Source of the DNA: Balanoglossus misakiensis | Taxonomy: Eukaryota > Hemichordata | DNA: 64,000 bases | NCBI GenBank assembly: GCA_040954595.2 | Contig: CM082583.2 | Coordinates: 12,834,001-12,898,000, forward strand | Direction: 5' to 3' | In this document: positions 12,101 through 25,649 of the stretch, one piece after another | How the letters are laid out: each line of letters begins with the position of its first letter | Numbering within the stretch: position 1 is the first letter of the stretch | Translations under genes and position numbers: made by a program | Notes under the pieces: generated by a model | What the model was told of the DNA's origin: nothing | Seen by the model: only the letters and a program-made list of their open reading frames with translations | Database searches by the model: none

Positions 12101-15100
12101 TTAATGAAACCATGTGCACTTAAGACCAGATCAGTAACACCATCAATCACTGTTAAGTTTTCAATGCCGATAATTAGGTTTTTTCATTATTGAAAATGCG
12201 GGAGAAAACAACAGACCTTTTTTCAGTTTGCATTGTGCAATTGTATGGCTCACAATATGTTGTGCAGATTTTTAAAAAACAATCTGTCAGATAACCACAG
12301 ATCTAATTTATTTCCGAACCCCGTCATTCATGTCTAACTTGTGCTTGCAAACACTAAAGGTAGATAGGATCTCAGCCTTTCACAAAAATAGATCACGCTA
12401 AGGTCACCGGGTCTTAAACTCATGGGGCCCACTTAACTGAATATTGTTTTGCATTTTTCTTTTGGCAGAATACAGATGCAGCCCTCAGATGTCTGCAGCA
12501 GTCTGAATCATTGGAGTGGTTAGTATCAGAGTCTAATTGAAAAATATCTCTTTATGGAGGAGATTATTATCTCATGGAGGTGTCGTGATTTCATCCCCAG
12601 TGGAGTCAAACAACACAGACATCTCTCAGAGACAAGCTTGAATAATTACCAAGTGAAATGATTAAGTGTGTTTTTAGCTTGTATGTACACTCATACGTGT
12701 TAATGTATTGGGCTGTGTGTGTGTGTGTGTGTGACAAGTTTCATGGCAGTTAATTGCCAATTTGCTCATTTTCACTCATTATCGTGTGACCATTCCCATC
12801 AGGTCGGTCTTTTTTTAGGTATTGAGTGTCAGTGATCAAATTATGAGATAAAAAGGACATGAGTGTGTCGGAAATAACGCCGAGGCGAGTCTGTTGTCGC
12901 ATACTGTGTGATTTTTATCTCTCTCTCTGCTGTGCTTGGCACTGTGGCATTTCAGCAGCGTCATACACAGCTTCATGGGGTTTCGGTATCATGTTAACAC
13001 TAATGATAACCTTTGTGTTGAGCACAGGGCGAATAACCTTATTAAAGACACACCGTCATTGGATTTAGGGATGCCAAGCAAAACAGCCCCAAGCAGAAGA
13101 TTAAATTCCGGCACGAATATATTTTTCTTCGCACGCACATTCGTTTCTTTCTAAGAAAGCAACAGTGTGTGGAAGAATTTGTAAACATGATGGATTATAT
13201 ATACTTAGTTTGAAAAATAAGCATTATTGGCAGTTTTTATGGCAGATGATATAATGGAAATACGTGTATTGTAAAAGTTAACGTTCAGGCGTTGAAAATT
13301 AATATTAACCAGAGTAGATAATAGCTATTTTTTTACATGAATTACCCCAGGGCTTGCTAGCATAAACTTTATTTTTCTTTGAGACAGTAATTTGATGTAA
13401 AATTTATTGGCATACTTGCATTAGAGAACAAAACAGGGTCAAATGATCACAATGATTTGATCTTCTTTCAGTGTGTAATAAATGAGTGTAGTAAATTTTG
13501 TGGATCTTTATCGTGGCATTGAAATATCGGTGTTATTGTGAAAATTTTAGTGTTTATTGAAAACGATATGTTTTGAGTAAAAATGGCAATTTTCGTGTGT
13601 CATATGTTTTCACAAGAGAGCATTACAGTAATGTTACAAAATCTACATCACAGAAAATTTCGTTGTTGGTGAATTTATGAGATACGAGTTGTTAGACTAC
13701 AGATAATTCAGCCGTGACAGGAATTCCAAGAGGATTGTGCCAAACCCAGTATGTGCCATTTTTATATCAACAATGTATGTGTTTAATAATCTCTTACAGT
13801 GCGGCGCTGACTGTGCAGATCTATTTGAAGATGGACAGAGTAGATCTTGCAAAGTGAGTGAAAATTTCCAGTTTTTTTTTTTCTGAACAATTTAGCTTTT
13901 TATTGAGGTAAACACTGTTAAATTTTACATGACTCCATCCTGATAGCTCTTGTGGATTTTAGAATCAGTTGTACGTCTACTGCATGGGAATGGTATACAT
14001 TACGCTCCATAAGACAATTTAACCATGCAGAAATTCTCTCGTGCATCTGTCGATGGAGACTGTATGTCTATAAAAGTGTTTGCTTGCCATTCCCAGTAGG
14101 TTCTGCACATCAGTAATTTTGGGAAGCTTGTGAGTTCCAACTGACAGTAGACTGTGATTGAAAACTGAATGAATTGTTTTTTTTGCAGAAAAGAGTTGAA
14201 GAGAATGCAGGAGCAGGATGATGATGCAACGCTGACCCAGCTCGCGCAAGCATGGTTCAACTTGGCCATCGTAAGTCCATCGTCGTCTATTTGCTATTTT
14301 GTTTATAATCAGGTTTAATTTTAATTTCCTCCCACATTTGAAAAAAAATCTGTTTCTCTGTAATCTCTGCAAATGAAGACCACAGTCTGAGCATGTGTGT
14401 AGTTACCTTTTGAGAGAAGATAGATGATGTGGCTTAGAGATTAATTAGATGAATTAGGTGGCCAGGAGTCAGATACAAGGGAATGAAGGTTGTGTGCAGG
14501 AATCTGATACGTAGATACTCTGTTACTTACTGTCAAGTGCACAATGAGTCGCCTTATATCCCTTGCTGTAGTAAACATTCGTATCATGTTCTCTTATTGA
14601 GATGTCTTTTTGGGAACAGGATGCCACACTGTAGACTACTGTAATGGTAACTTCACATTTTTTTATGTCTCAATCACGATTCTTGACTAATCCTGTCAAT
14701 CCCTATAAACAATTTTATCTTTCGGTATTTTTTAATGTTACCTTGACTACTTTTCACATTGGTGTGTGCAAATGCCCTCCAGCCTATAATTAAGCAGCCA
14801 GGCTGTTTGTTGGCATGATCGTGAGTGATTGACAAAGTCCTTGATCTCGTGAGCCAATGAGAGGAATAAGACATTAGCATAAATTTGCATGATTTTAACC
14901 TTCGTATCATGTGTGGCACAAACAACGGAAAAGCAACTTTCTGACAGTAACCCTGGGGTCATTAACAGAAAACCATGACATCCTCTTCTTATAATGGACA
15001 AAGTGCTTGAGTGTTCTGGCAGGGCAAATTTTGAGCAATTCAGAACATCAATGATTGGAAAGACATTGTCACGTACGCAGCGACTGGCAGCGGTAAATCG

Positions 15101-18100
15101 CTAACATACAAAATTGTTGCACACTTTACATATACACTCATCTATATTTATGAACTGAAGTCTCGTTTGTATAAGTTTAACGTCCTTATGGGAGCTTTCA
15201 TTTTCACTAATAATAGTCATTTTGCTGAGCAGTCCCTGTCATCACTATCATCATCATTATTATCACCATCACCATCTTCTTCATTAACTTAATGGACAAA
15301 ACAAAATGAAAGACAATGTCATTGCTAACAATAGGTACATTATCTAAATGAAGAAAGTAAGACACATAAAGATATCATAAATTGATAAAATTGAATCTAA
15401 AATAGAATATATGTAAAAAGTGAACAGTCCAAAATATGAGAAACATAAAAACAAACAATATAAACTTCAACCATAGGCTGTTGATGAAGCAAAGTTTTTG
15501 TTCACATTTCAATGTGAAAGGAGCCTTGGAAAGATGCTGCTCCTACTAGTGGGTTGTTTCAGTGCTGAGTGAAGCTGTGGAGTTCTGATCTTGGCATTCT
15601 TCTGTTCTGACCTTGGCATTGTACAGCCCTGACCTTGACACTGACATCCATCCGGTGTACCCCTATTCCCTCCTCTTGAACCACAGACCCCGCAGCAGAG
15701 CATACAGCTGAGCACATCGTAATCCTCACTGCTTCATGTCACTAACATACTTAAGGTGTATGCAATTTCCAGTAATTGAATTCTACCCAGTATGTATCAT
15801 GTAGTGCACAGAGACATGACTGATCAAATCAGCTTAAGATGCCGGCTAGCGCTTGCCCCGAGCTCGTTTCCCACGGGACGCTGATCTCTGCATTTATTCT
15901 CATCTCGCTGTTGTTCCTGACATTACTGTTCAACATTCAAAAGTTCTTAGTTAAGTTTTAAGCGAACAGTTCATTATCTCTACACATGACTGTTTCCAGA
16001 CTTTTCTAGGATAGGTCCTTATCCTTACATACATGCATTTAGCTGCCAGTATGTGAGCATACATTACTTAATTCATATAAAAAACACAGCTAAATTGCAT
16101 TTTTCAATTAAGATAACGTCTGGTGTACACTCAGTCAAATGAAAACCTGGACCTACATAGTAGAAATTGGTTATTCTGTGGAAATTTGGGTCTATCCAAC
16201 TATATGTACAGTACATGGTGAATTCTAAAGCAATTGTGTAATGGAACTGAGCGCAACACCAGCAGGTATCTTCACTCAACAGAGAAAAAATAATTTCGTT
16301 TTTTTTTCCAAAAAGGCCACCTGTGTACAGCCTATGCAATTTCTAGACGGCACCAAATATTGAACACGTAAATATTCCACAGGCAGCAATACTACTGGCG
16401 GCTTAGGTTCTATGGTCTCCACACGAATAACACACTCTCCATTGTCCAGATTAGATTAAATCTTCCCCCAGCATACAGATGCCTACAATCTGCTGGATAT
16501 GAAGCATCTCGATTCATGAGTACCTGGTGGCATTTTCATAAGCAGAATAGCTGATGCCTGGCGCTAACGACTCGCAACGGTATAGTTTTCAAGATATGGG
16601 TAAAAAACCCTGGGGAGGGAGTATGCTCTTACTGTTTCCATGTTATTGAAGTCGAACACGTTATGAAGTTGAATACATCTGTATGTGTGTGTCTTTGTTT
16701 GAAGATGAAGACTTGTTCAGTGTGAAGGATTCTGCAGATCTAATCAGGAACATTGAAAATTGTATTTTGTAGTAAATTGAAAAACTCCAACTGTTACAGG
16801 AGAAAATGTATCTGCATTAGAGTTCTGCATCGAAAATCTAAACCACTGCATTCAATTTCAGAAGAGTATTTTGTTTGTCTGCATTTTAACCTGCAGGCAA
16901 ACCCGGTTCTCTGTATGGTTGTGTTATACTGCAAACATGAATCATTACGGTTGGGTGTCATCACACATATACATGTATTGATGATTTGGTGAGATACATG
17001 TTGCAAAAAAGAGTTTGTGATATTTTCACTGAAATCAAAGCCAGGCTGTGCTGAACTTTAAAGGTGAACAATCCTGTAGTCCATTTATGCCAAAGACACC
17101 TGATGTGTTTTTCTCCATTTCTTGCATTACTGTCTTTGCGTATTGGTCATTCGATACTTGATAGGCTGACTACTCAGGTGTTCCTGTATCCTCTGATATT
17201 CCTTGAAATGTCATTCCTTGAAACCCCATATGCAGATTTGACCTCACCGCTGCCCTGTTTATAACTTGTTATTTTACACAAAATTAAAGAGGTTTTCCTC
17301 AATTTTTCTAAAATTTTGATCAGGACCTGTAAAATTATTTCCATTTGGTCCGAAATTAAGGGGAAAAAAGCATAGAATTTAGAAATGAGAAAATGTTGCA
17401 TCGTGGTTGCAGCAGGAAAATTGTGGGTTCAAAATAAAAAGTTTCACATTAGATCTCTTCAATTTAGCTAGTGGGGTTGTTGATGAAAAGGCAGTTGTTT
17501 TACTCGGGCAATGAAAGTTACCATAACCTTGTCAGTTGAGCTATAAAAATTTTTATCATGGAAATAAATGCTATGGCTGCAGTTATATGTGACTGCTAAA
17601 ATTTGTTTGGCCCATTCACAGAGCAATTTGAATTCTCATCATTTTGGATTTTATGGTCTTTTCCTGTTTCCTTACACTTGTTTTGTTGCAATTAAACATA
17701 ATGATATTAGTTTGATTTAGTGCAAAGTGTTTTAAAACTGATTAACTACAAAGTGGCTACACAGACATTAAATGAAGCCCTGAGGCGAGATATTATATGT
17801 GCCCATTCAGCAGTTTGTGGTGTTTTCATCAAAAATAATGATGATTGTATGTATCCAGCTCAACTGTTCGACATCGGGTGATGCAAAATTTACAGGAAGT
17901 GTTTGACAGTTATCCATCTCATTAGTTCAGTTAGTGGGATTTGAATGTAGACACAACTTCTCATTTTGGCGACATTTTTATTCTAAAAAAAGGGTTAGAA
18001 AAACTCAGAAAAGAAAGATCTTTGTGTATGCATTTAGAAGGCAAAATTACCCGCGGCTAACAAGGCATTAAGCACACATTGAAGATCTTGCAATGCATCT

Positions 18101-21100
18101 CAGCTGGCTTTTCTAATAGGTAATGATGGAGGTGTACAATTCCCGTGAGTCCCCTATCTCTGGATCTGGGAAAAGTAACCCCCGAAGTGAGAAAAAGAAC
18201 AAGGTGGAATATAGATCATTCCATGCATTAGAGATGAACTGTTGATTGAACTCAGAACCCTTCTTTTCTTGAGTCTTCTGTCAAGACAGTTTTTTAGTTG
18301 TGATCTTTTTTGTGGTCCAGTCCACTGGATGGCTGCTACACTAATCTGAGAGCTTTAAAGGTCATTTTGTAAGGAAATCCTGATGTTTATTTCCCTTTTT
18401 TGTAGGGCGGTGAGAAGCTGCAAGATGCATACTACATATTCCAAGAATTGGCAGACAAGAACTCATCAACACCGCTGTTGTTGAATGGTATGGCTTCAGC
18501 CTACATATGCCAGGCGAAATTTGATGAGGCTGAAGGTGTGTTGCAGGAGGCCATAGAAAAAGTGAGTTGAAATTGTTCAAAGTTGCAGTCCTTGGTGTGC
18601 AGAATGTGTTGGACTCACTGTGTAACGTATGTCTCCCAACTCAACATATTAAATATTGGATCAGCTGTCTTGAAAATGTCTACAGAAAAATAAAACTGGC
18701 AGTTGGTACATGTGTGGATATTCCACTCAACTATAGACGGACAGGTAGACCATGGTAGAGATAGACAGATAGAGATAGACAGATAGGAGAGACAGTTACA
18801 AAGAGTCTCTTGGTAGGCCAAAGACAAACTGACAGATGGCCACAGAGAGGTGGACTTGACAGATAAAGAGAGAAACATCAAGACAGACACTGTGAGTGAT
18901 AGAAACATTAAGCTGGGTAAGGTAATTGAAGCTATTATTAGCCTTTGCTTTGGTACAGACAAAGTCGTCAAGCAACTAGGTGTCTAGAGGCTTCAATGTA
19001 CAACTTGTCTGTTGCTTGACATTCAGATGCAGACAGCCGAGCCCTGGCCATTGATTCCTGTGCCCTCTGTCAAGACTAAACCCCGTGCACATCAAATGTT
19101 AATTAGCAGGGCCTGCTTACCCCTATTCTGTGATTGAGACAAATTGATGACTACATCAGACCAGAGAGAGAGAGAGAGTTATTGAGTGTTCATCATTTTG
19201 AATAAAGTCGTTGCTAGAAGCTTCAAGCTGATTGCTTCACGGATGGCCCTTGCCCAATGCTGTGAACGAGGAGTAAAGCTCCACTTGACATTTGCGTGTC
19301 TCCGTTGCGTGGTGCGTACATTTGTGTCAAGTGTCGCCACTCGAGAGAGAACTGCAGGGTGGCCTTGCACAACTCTGATGTCAGTCTAGGTGTTACTGGT
19401 GAACTTTTCATTTCAGAGTTGACACGTCTATGAAACACAAAGAACATACAGAGCTATATGAGAGGCCACCTCCTGTCTAGAGAGACCTGCCATCTCACCT
19501 ACGGAAGTGTGTTTTGTCTTTCAAGTTAGATTAAATTTGTAGAAATGATTACTTACCGTTGATAGCTTACTACTTGTTAAAACACTAAGATGTGTAGCAG
19601 TCTATGTATACACAGCACAGGTGCTAATGTTCGACCATTGGGAGTGCTTGTATTTGTAGAAGGAAAAGGTTACTTGGTTGAAAAGAAAATTGTTTTAACA
19701 GATTTTGATCGGCAAGAGGTAGAGAACTGCACCGAATGTGATGAAATGTAGATATTTGGACTGACATTTTGCAGTTTTTTGTCAATAACCTACAAAGCTA
19801 CATGTTTAATGAATTTTTAGAGTACATGTAAGGATGTATTCCAGGGATTTTGTTCAAGAAAAGTGCGCAGAAAACTCAAAAAGTACATTTGCTGTACAAG
19901 GCCATACGTGTGTAGCCCGGAGGTTGTCGCAATCCGTCCGTGATTTTGCTTCAGTTTTCATGTTGTTTGTGGCCAAGGCCTAATGATACAAGTACAGTCT
20001 CTTACATCCTGGTAGCATCTTGTTATTTTTGACAATTACACACTCTGATTGCAGTCATTTCCCCCCAGGCGATGTTTTTCTTCTTTCCACTGGGAAGTTG
20101 AAGAGAGTTGGCGCCATGGGGAGGGGGTAAAAGCTGCTAACTGAAGTTTCCACCTTCAATGACCCGCAAATGGTTATCAGCGAAACACACGCTTCTGAAA
20201 ACGAGCTGATGAGTTGTCATTTGAAGCCAAATATTATTCTTAAACAGGAAGGACGCAGATCTATGCAGTTCAAATTTCGGATAATACCCTTTGCGGAATA
20301 ATCGGTTTACGTATAGAAATACACTGTACATGCAGATTGTCTGCTACAAGCTCCTCTTCTGCAGATTAATTTGTTCAACCCTGTTTGTCAAATCATGCTT
20401 CCTTTTCATGAGGTTAGCCCCCCCCCCCTCCTGTAGATTCCAATAAGCAATTGAAACCCACTTCATTTTCCTGTTAAACTTTCCAATCCCATTGTGGAAG
20501 TAAACAGGGAAAAGACATGTCGTGCCACAGTCTACAGTGGCCAGTGCCAGCGAACTCATGTAACATGGATGCTGTGGTTATATTTTGTGCCGGTGGCTTC
20601 GATTAGGTTTTCAGAAAAAGACGTCCATGAATGTTTTCCATCCGTGTTAACTTTTGAGGCACGTCTGTGCAAAATATAATCAGTATATCCGCCCGCAGAC
20701 AAGGTTTCATTTCATTCAATCTGAAAGATACAAAGAGATGAGAGTGAAACCCATAGTGTGATGTGCGCATACAATCTTGATGATATATCCTGTTTCTTCA
20801 CTGTGACTTTGCCGGTTGGCCACTGCAATATTCCAATCCCTTTAACCCTTTCTCCACCATGGTTCAGTCCAAACCCATTGTTTTCTATAGTACAGCTGGA
20901 TGTCTATAGAAGGAAATGGGGGTGAACAATTCTCTCTGGTTTGCAGATGCCATGGAGACCGTCAAGTGACATTGTCTTCTGTCTGATTTTTCCCCCAGGA
21001 TTCCAACAACCCTGAAACTCTTGTCAATATGATCGTCTTATCGCAGCATCTGGGAAAAGCACCAGAGGTAAGCTATAGTTTAGTGTGACGGCGACAAGGA

Positions 21101-24100
21101 CTGTGTGTGTACATGTTTGGTACAGACGAGTGTCTGTTTTCTTGCAGTAGGTTGGTGTGTGTTGCGATGAATAATTGAACCCCAAATCCCAGGATTGACT
21201 GACTGCTTATCTTTGAATTAGTGGGAAAGTAGTGAAAATTTAATGGCATGTGCTTTCCTTTGATACCACAATGGCCTTTAAGTTTTTGAAGCCACCTCAC
21301 TTTCTGTCAATCCCTTGTGAAGGAAATGATGATGTTGTCTGGGTTTTAAATCTGGATAATAGGAACAGTAGAAATTGTTATCTCCCGGAAAATTTTCTTC
21401 CCCTGCGTCTGTATGTACATGTTACCGGTAGTATAGGTCATCCTCAGTCGACATACAGGTTGAGAGGAGTGTGTTGCCTAGTGCAAATCTTGTTATAAAT
21501 GATGTAACTCTCCTTAAACCTGATTATTGAGACCCTGTGGCTGGGCGAGATTACATCCTGCAATTAGAAAAAAAATCAATTTGAAAGAATGTTTGCCTTC
21601 AGGTGGACATATCAACAACCAGAATGCACCCGATACAGGCAACAGACAGTTTCAGGCGTATTTTTACCAGATGAATTCAACATTATTGATAAATTAAGTT
21701 GATCACAAGATGTCTTTCCGAAAACAGTTAATTTCATTTTCTACTCCATACAAGCTGTCATGGAATATAACCCAAAATACCAACTACCAGTAATTTCACG
21801 GAACAATTGGACTTTGATAGACTTCTGGTCCAGCCCTTCTTGTTTGCAGGAGATCTTCACTAAAAATCACACAATAGCTTTTCTGTCACACATAATATTA
21901 CTTCATTAGAGTTTAAACCTCTTGAAACCGGGTAAAAATGGTCGAACGTCAGTAGATACCCCGACAACCAGTGTAGAATGCGCTCAGAGTCACTCTGTGC
22001 AAGGAAAGCATCTGCCGTGTCCCCAGGCTAGTCTAGTTAATGGAAAACAGAGACAATCCATTACTACCAAGGAGTTTCCTCTGACCTATGTAAATTACCA
22101 CAAGGGTTCACGAAAGTTCATCCTTGTCTTTCGAGAACACAGGAGTGCCGACTTCTACTTCTGAAATATCCATAGAATGAACTATGCGGTACACTGACTA
22201 GAATGTTTGAAACCGGATAATTTGCACATAGAATATGGCGTCACCAGTCCCACATACCAAGCTACCTTAAACACATTGTGCGAGCTAACAGCAAAAACAT
22301 CCAGGCGCTTTCTATCAAGATCTGCAGCAAGGTAGAAATAGTATCAAGCAGAACCATACGTCAGCCCTGATAAAATGGGGGCAGACATATGCAGAATATT
22401 GCGTCTGATGGCACAGATAAGAGTGTCCAGATGTTATCTGCCGCACTCTGTATTCCGTGGCATTTGCGGCGATGTATTCAACGCCCACAGCGGTATTCAC
22501 ATTTGATCCGCCCCATAAAAAAACATCATGGCTGGCAATGGATTGTGCTGTGCGATTAATTACATTCCCGTGGAAGATTACAGCTGAAGCGTGAATCTGC
22601 TTTGGCTTGAGGTTCTGCAAATAAAATGGAAATGGAGTGTTGTCTTTTACTGATGGAAACGCACAGTTCTCTCTGTGGCACTGATTAGATTTTGCGTGTG
22701 TGTGTTCTGTTATTGAACTGTCAAAATATATGCATAAGCATCGGTCTGGAGATGAATTTCAATCAGGGGCATTGCGGGTCGATGGTTTCATGAATAAACA
22801 ATGTGAAAACACCACCACTCATGACACTGCAGCACGTAACATCAACCTCACAAACATTGAGAACACAACATTGATGATTGATCAGCAGAGTTAATTCGTG
22901 CGTCGTGACTTAACGGGTCCTGTCGGCCGACGATTGCAGCGGTTTTGATAGCCTAGGGTCACCGTCCTTTCATTGACTGCACGTTCACTGTTCGCAGTTT
23001 TGCTACTGGATACCGGTAAATAAATCCATGGGGATTTTTTCCTTTCCTGCCTGATGCCAGCTAATTACTTGAATGGCTGGCATCATTAACAGAATTGCGA
23101 GTTAAAATAGTTGTTGTGATACTGGACAAATGAAGTCGTATGGTCTGTCCCTCTCTTCAGACCGACATGCTTGCTCAAGTCCTCCACCTCTTTTTTTGTA
23201 ATGTTTACAAGAAGTACAGACACTGATACGATTTTCTGGATCACTCGCTTCCCCATCCATCACAGTCAACAACAATCCTGCTTTCAAACGAGTGAACGAT
23301 GATTGATTTCCTGAAGAAAACACACAAATCCGTCATGAAGTAACTTTGGCATTTTTTCAAGAAAAAAGGTCATGCTTGGATAAAAATAAAAGGCATCACA
23401 TCCGGAATACATAAATCTCTGTCGGCTGTAGTGCCTTACTTTCCAAGAAAAGCTTGTTTACATCTTTGTGTATAGAGTACGTCCAAAGCCCAAGGGATTA
23501 TTGTCCCCCTTTTAACATTGTTGAGGAAATGAGGTCCACAGTAGAGCCACTGATATTTTGTATCCGATATGATGTGTTTTGGGTTGGACAGTGCATAATT
23601 ACATATAATCCCATGATATCTTTCTTTGTTTGACGTCATCGTATACGAGTGGTTTTCGCGGAGCAGTGCAAACTTCGAGCCGCAGGCGAGAAGTTGTATG
23701 CTTCCGCGAAAACCACAAGTATACGATGACGTTAAACAAAGAAAGATATCATGGGATTATATATTTATCACATGAACAGTCTTTCTTATTTTTCGTTAGA
23801 AGAGGCAGGACTTAAAAAAATTCAGTACCTTACAACAATTTTGGAGCGGTGTCGTATTTTACTGAGCGGGATTATTTCCCCCAGGAGATATATGTTGGGA
23901 GATTTTATGAATGATCAGCGATAGTTCATCATTTGCATATACGCAAATGATGAACTATCGCTGATCATTCATAAAATCTCCCAACAAGTCGTCCCGTTGA
24001 GTTCCGTTCGCTCGAAGTTCAGCCTTACACAAATGTAATCGATTCTCTAACAATTTTACTGCAACCTGTTGCCACGTCTTATACATTTCGTTGACCGTCG

Positions 24101-25354
24101 TCACGCTGAACTGGCTCAAAACAATTCCCCACGCTGATTCGACTTGGAACGTATCAGACTTGGCTATGTACCTGACCCAAAACTTTGACAGCCACGATCG
24201 TCTATGATCGTTGCGTCAACTGTCTTCTTTCCAAATTCCACCTTTCTGTTTTGAGCTTACAAAGCGATATTGTCATGGAACCGTCGTTTTTTTATTTCAT
24301 TTCTGTATTGTAAATGCCGCTACACGTACTGTTTCTGTTTGACAACAAAGCTTCGGCGAATCGGTGGAAATAGTTCCGGTTGATGACGTAACACAGGGGT
24401 GATCTGGATTTTTGATCTGTCCTGGTCTACGTCACACAGGTGGTGATCAGGGCCAGTTCATGTGATAATGCATTTTAATAATATTGTTGATAATGAATAT
24501 GAATGTGAAAAGCAGATGGTTTGTCGGATTAAGTGCCCTGGGTGTGATTTTCTGGCGTATTTCGTTGGACGAAGGTCATCAGCTTTGAAGTGATCTCGCT
24601 TTTGGAGACAAGACTGTCACCGAAAGAGGTTGATCATCATCATCATCATATATACAATTATTATACGATTGATTACCCCCGGTACTCGTTCCCTGTGATA
24701 GACCATCTTGACGCACAATCTCAGCCCAATGGACTGTTCTACATTCGTTGACAACTGGAACACTGTCCTTGAATGCCTACAATGTGGTCCAAATTCACAG
24801 TTTAATTTGATGTCCCTATGGATGCTACTTGGTGAATGCACGCCCCATGCAAATAATGACAAAATCTCTTGTCAATTACCGGCCTGATTGCACAAGGATA
24901 ATATGACAAGTCATTCAAATTGGGGAACCCTATTCCGTCTGTGTTCTGGGTCAGGATGTGACAGTTATGATCAACCAATCAGGGGCATAGCTTCTTGAAG
25001 TTGAAATTGAGAACAAAACTTTAATTGATGTCATCTTGTCCACCACCACCACATGACAAAACCAAGAACTCCATTATGATTACTTGCAGGTCAGTAACCG
25101 CTATGTGTCTCAGCTAAAAGATGCTCACAACAGTCATCCATTTATCAAAGATTACCTAGCTAAGGTAAGTTGTTATCAAATCACTTACGTACTCCACTCA
25201 GTCAGGTGGTTCTCAGATGTTACATTAAGATGTGTGTGGCCTTTATTTATACAGGTTTTGATAACTGAAATCTACATGTATATATTTATTTTCTCTCATT
25301 TTTTTGCAGGAAAATGAATTTGATCGGCTTGCAAGACAGTATGTGTCGTCATAA
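8587..25354 (+). CDS. COPE: Coatomer subunit epsilon (epsilon-COP), complete, 11 exons
   Basis: Epsilon-COP is the TPR-like alpha-solenoid subunit of the COPI coat that binds alpha-COP and helps retrograde Golgi-to-ER and intra-Golgi transport. Exons: 8587-8685, 10378-10440, 10560-10660, 11149-11251, 12469-12518, 13800-13853, 14189-14270, 18406-18561, 20999-21067, 25090-25164 and 25310-25354. Every junction is GT-AG, the phases agree, and the sum is 897 nt (298 aa plus TAA); human COPE is 308 aa. Diagnostic segments in order are [115 protein letters not shown] and the final ENEFDRL. These follow the vertebrate protein throughout. The ATG at 8587 is the family start; an upstream in-frame ATG at 8479 would only add unrelated residues. 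Probably constitutive expression from a shared promoter with TTLL. Confidence 0.97.
9053..9198. repeat. Opposed triplet microsatellites, (ATG)8 then (ATC)n
   Basis: In COPE intron 1, eight ATG units (9053-9076) are followed after 27 bases by about 31 ATC units (9104-9198). ATC is the reverse complement of GAT, so the two tracts can pair as a stem. Confidence 0.9.
9889..9916 (+). repeat. Poly-G tract, 28 nt with one interrupting A
   Basis: Inside the MITE-like element in COPE intron 1. Long G runs of this kind can form quadruplexes and are unstable in length. Confidence 0.9.
9947..10025 (+). repeat. Three copies of the 15-mer TTCAAAATGGCCGCC
   Basis: Exact copies begin at 9947, 9972 and 10011 in the core of the inverted-repeat element. 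Two are followed by AAATTT. Each contains AAAATGGCCGC, close to the YY1 motif. Confidence 0.85.
10123..10190. repeat. Inner palindrome in the right arm of the MITE-like element
   Basis: Arms 10123-10148 and 10165-10190 (26 nt each, few mismatches, around CTCGCCAAAATGAATA) flank a 16-nt loop. The right terminal repeat is therefore itself a hairpin. Confidence 0.75.
12714..12733 (+). repeat. Short (TG)n microsatellite
   Basis: About ten TG units in COPE intron 5. Confidence 0.8.
14271..18405 (+). other. COPE intron 7, 4.1 kb, no further gene seen
   Basis: Unique AT-rich sequence between exons 7 and 8. It holds an imperfect ATC/ATT tract near 15240-15290 and no open frame on either strand that resembles a known protein. 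Confidence 0.7.
18562..20998 (+). other. COPE intron 8, no further gene seen
   Basis: Contains an imperfect GATA/GACA-type repeat near 18755-18800 and a short (GA)n at about 19162-19178. Nothing else recognisable. Confidence 0.65.
23601..23764. repeat. Foldback repeat, 62-nt arms, 40-nt loop
   Basis: Left arm 23601-23662 and right arm 23703-23764 are inverted copies with about four mismatches. Outer ends read ATATAATCCCATGATATC and inner ends GTGGTTTTCGCGGA. It contains a TGACGTCA-type motif in the left arm. It has no coding capacity, so it is best described as a MITE or other foldback element in COPE intron 9. Confidence 0.85.
23894..23985. repeat. Perfect inverted repeat, 43-nt arms, 6-nt loop
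   Basis: Arm 23894-23936 is the exact reverse complement of 23943-23985. The apex contains ATTTGCATATACGCAAAT, so each arm carries an octamer-like ATTTGC(A/G)T. Lies in COPE intron 9, 129 nt beyond the other foldback repeat. Confidence 0.92.
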
Positions 25355-25643
25355 GATGTTATGTGGGCATTTTCTGTTCTTCATGAGTTTACATGTTAGT
25401 GGGTTGGGGATATTTTCGTGGGTCATACAGATACGTCCGATTAGACATTTTGCCCAAACCTAGACAGTCTCCAGAAACCCACTTTAGCATATGTTTTGAA
25501 ATTTTCCTCTCAGCAGTTAAAATGTGATAGTTTCCTTCTCTCGACTACAAGACCATGTTTAGATAAAAACTCTGGTATCCTACACTGCTATTCATCATCA
25601 GGCACGAGTTTTTAATTTATTTTTGAGTATCTCTTTAAATGAA

Positions 25644-25649
25644 AATAAA
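25644..25649 (+). terminator. COPE polyadenylation signal AATAAA
   Basis: First canonical AATAAA after the COPE stop codon, 290 nt downstream. A second AATAAA lies at 25916-25921 and may be an alternative site. Confidence 0.55.

Larger units (their letters stand above)
21068..25089 (+). other. COPE intron 9, 4.0 kb, host of two palindromes
   Basis: No protein-coding content is recognisable. It carries two foldback repeats at 23601-23764 and 23894-23985, and a short ATC run near 24632-24650. Confidence 0.65.
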
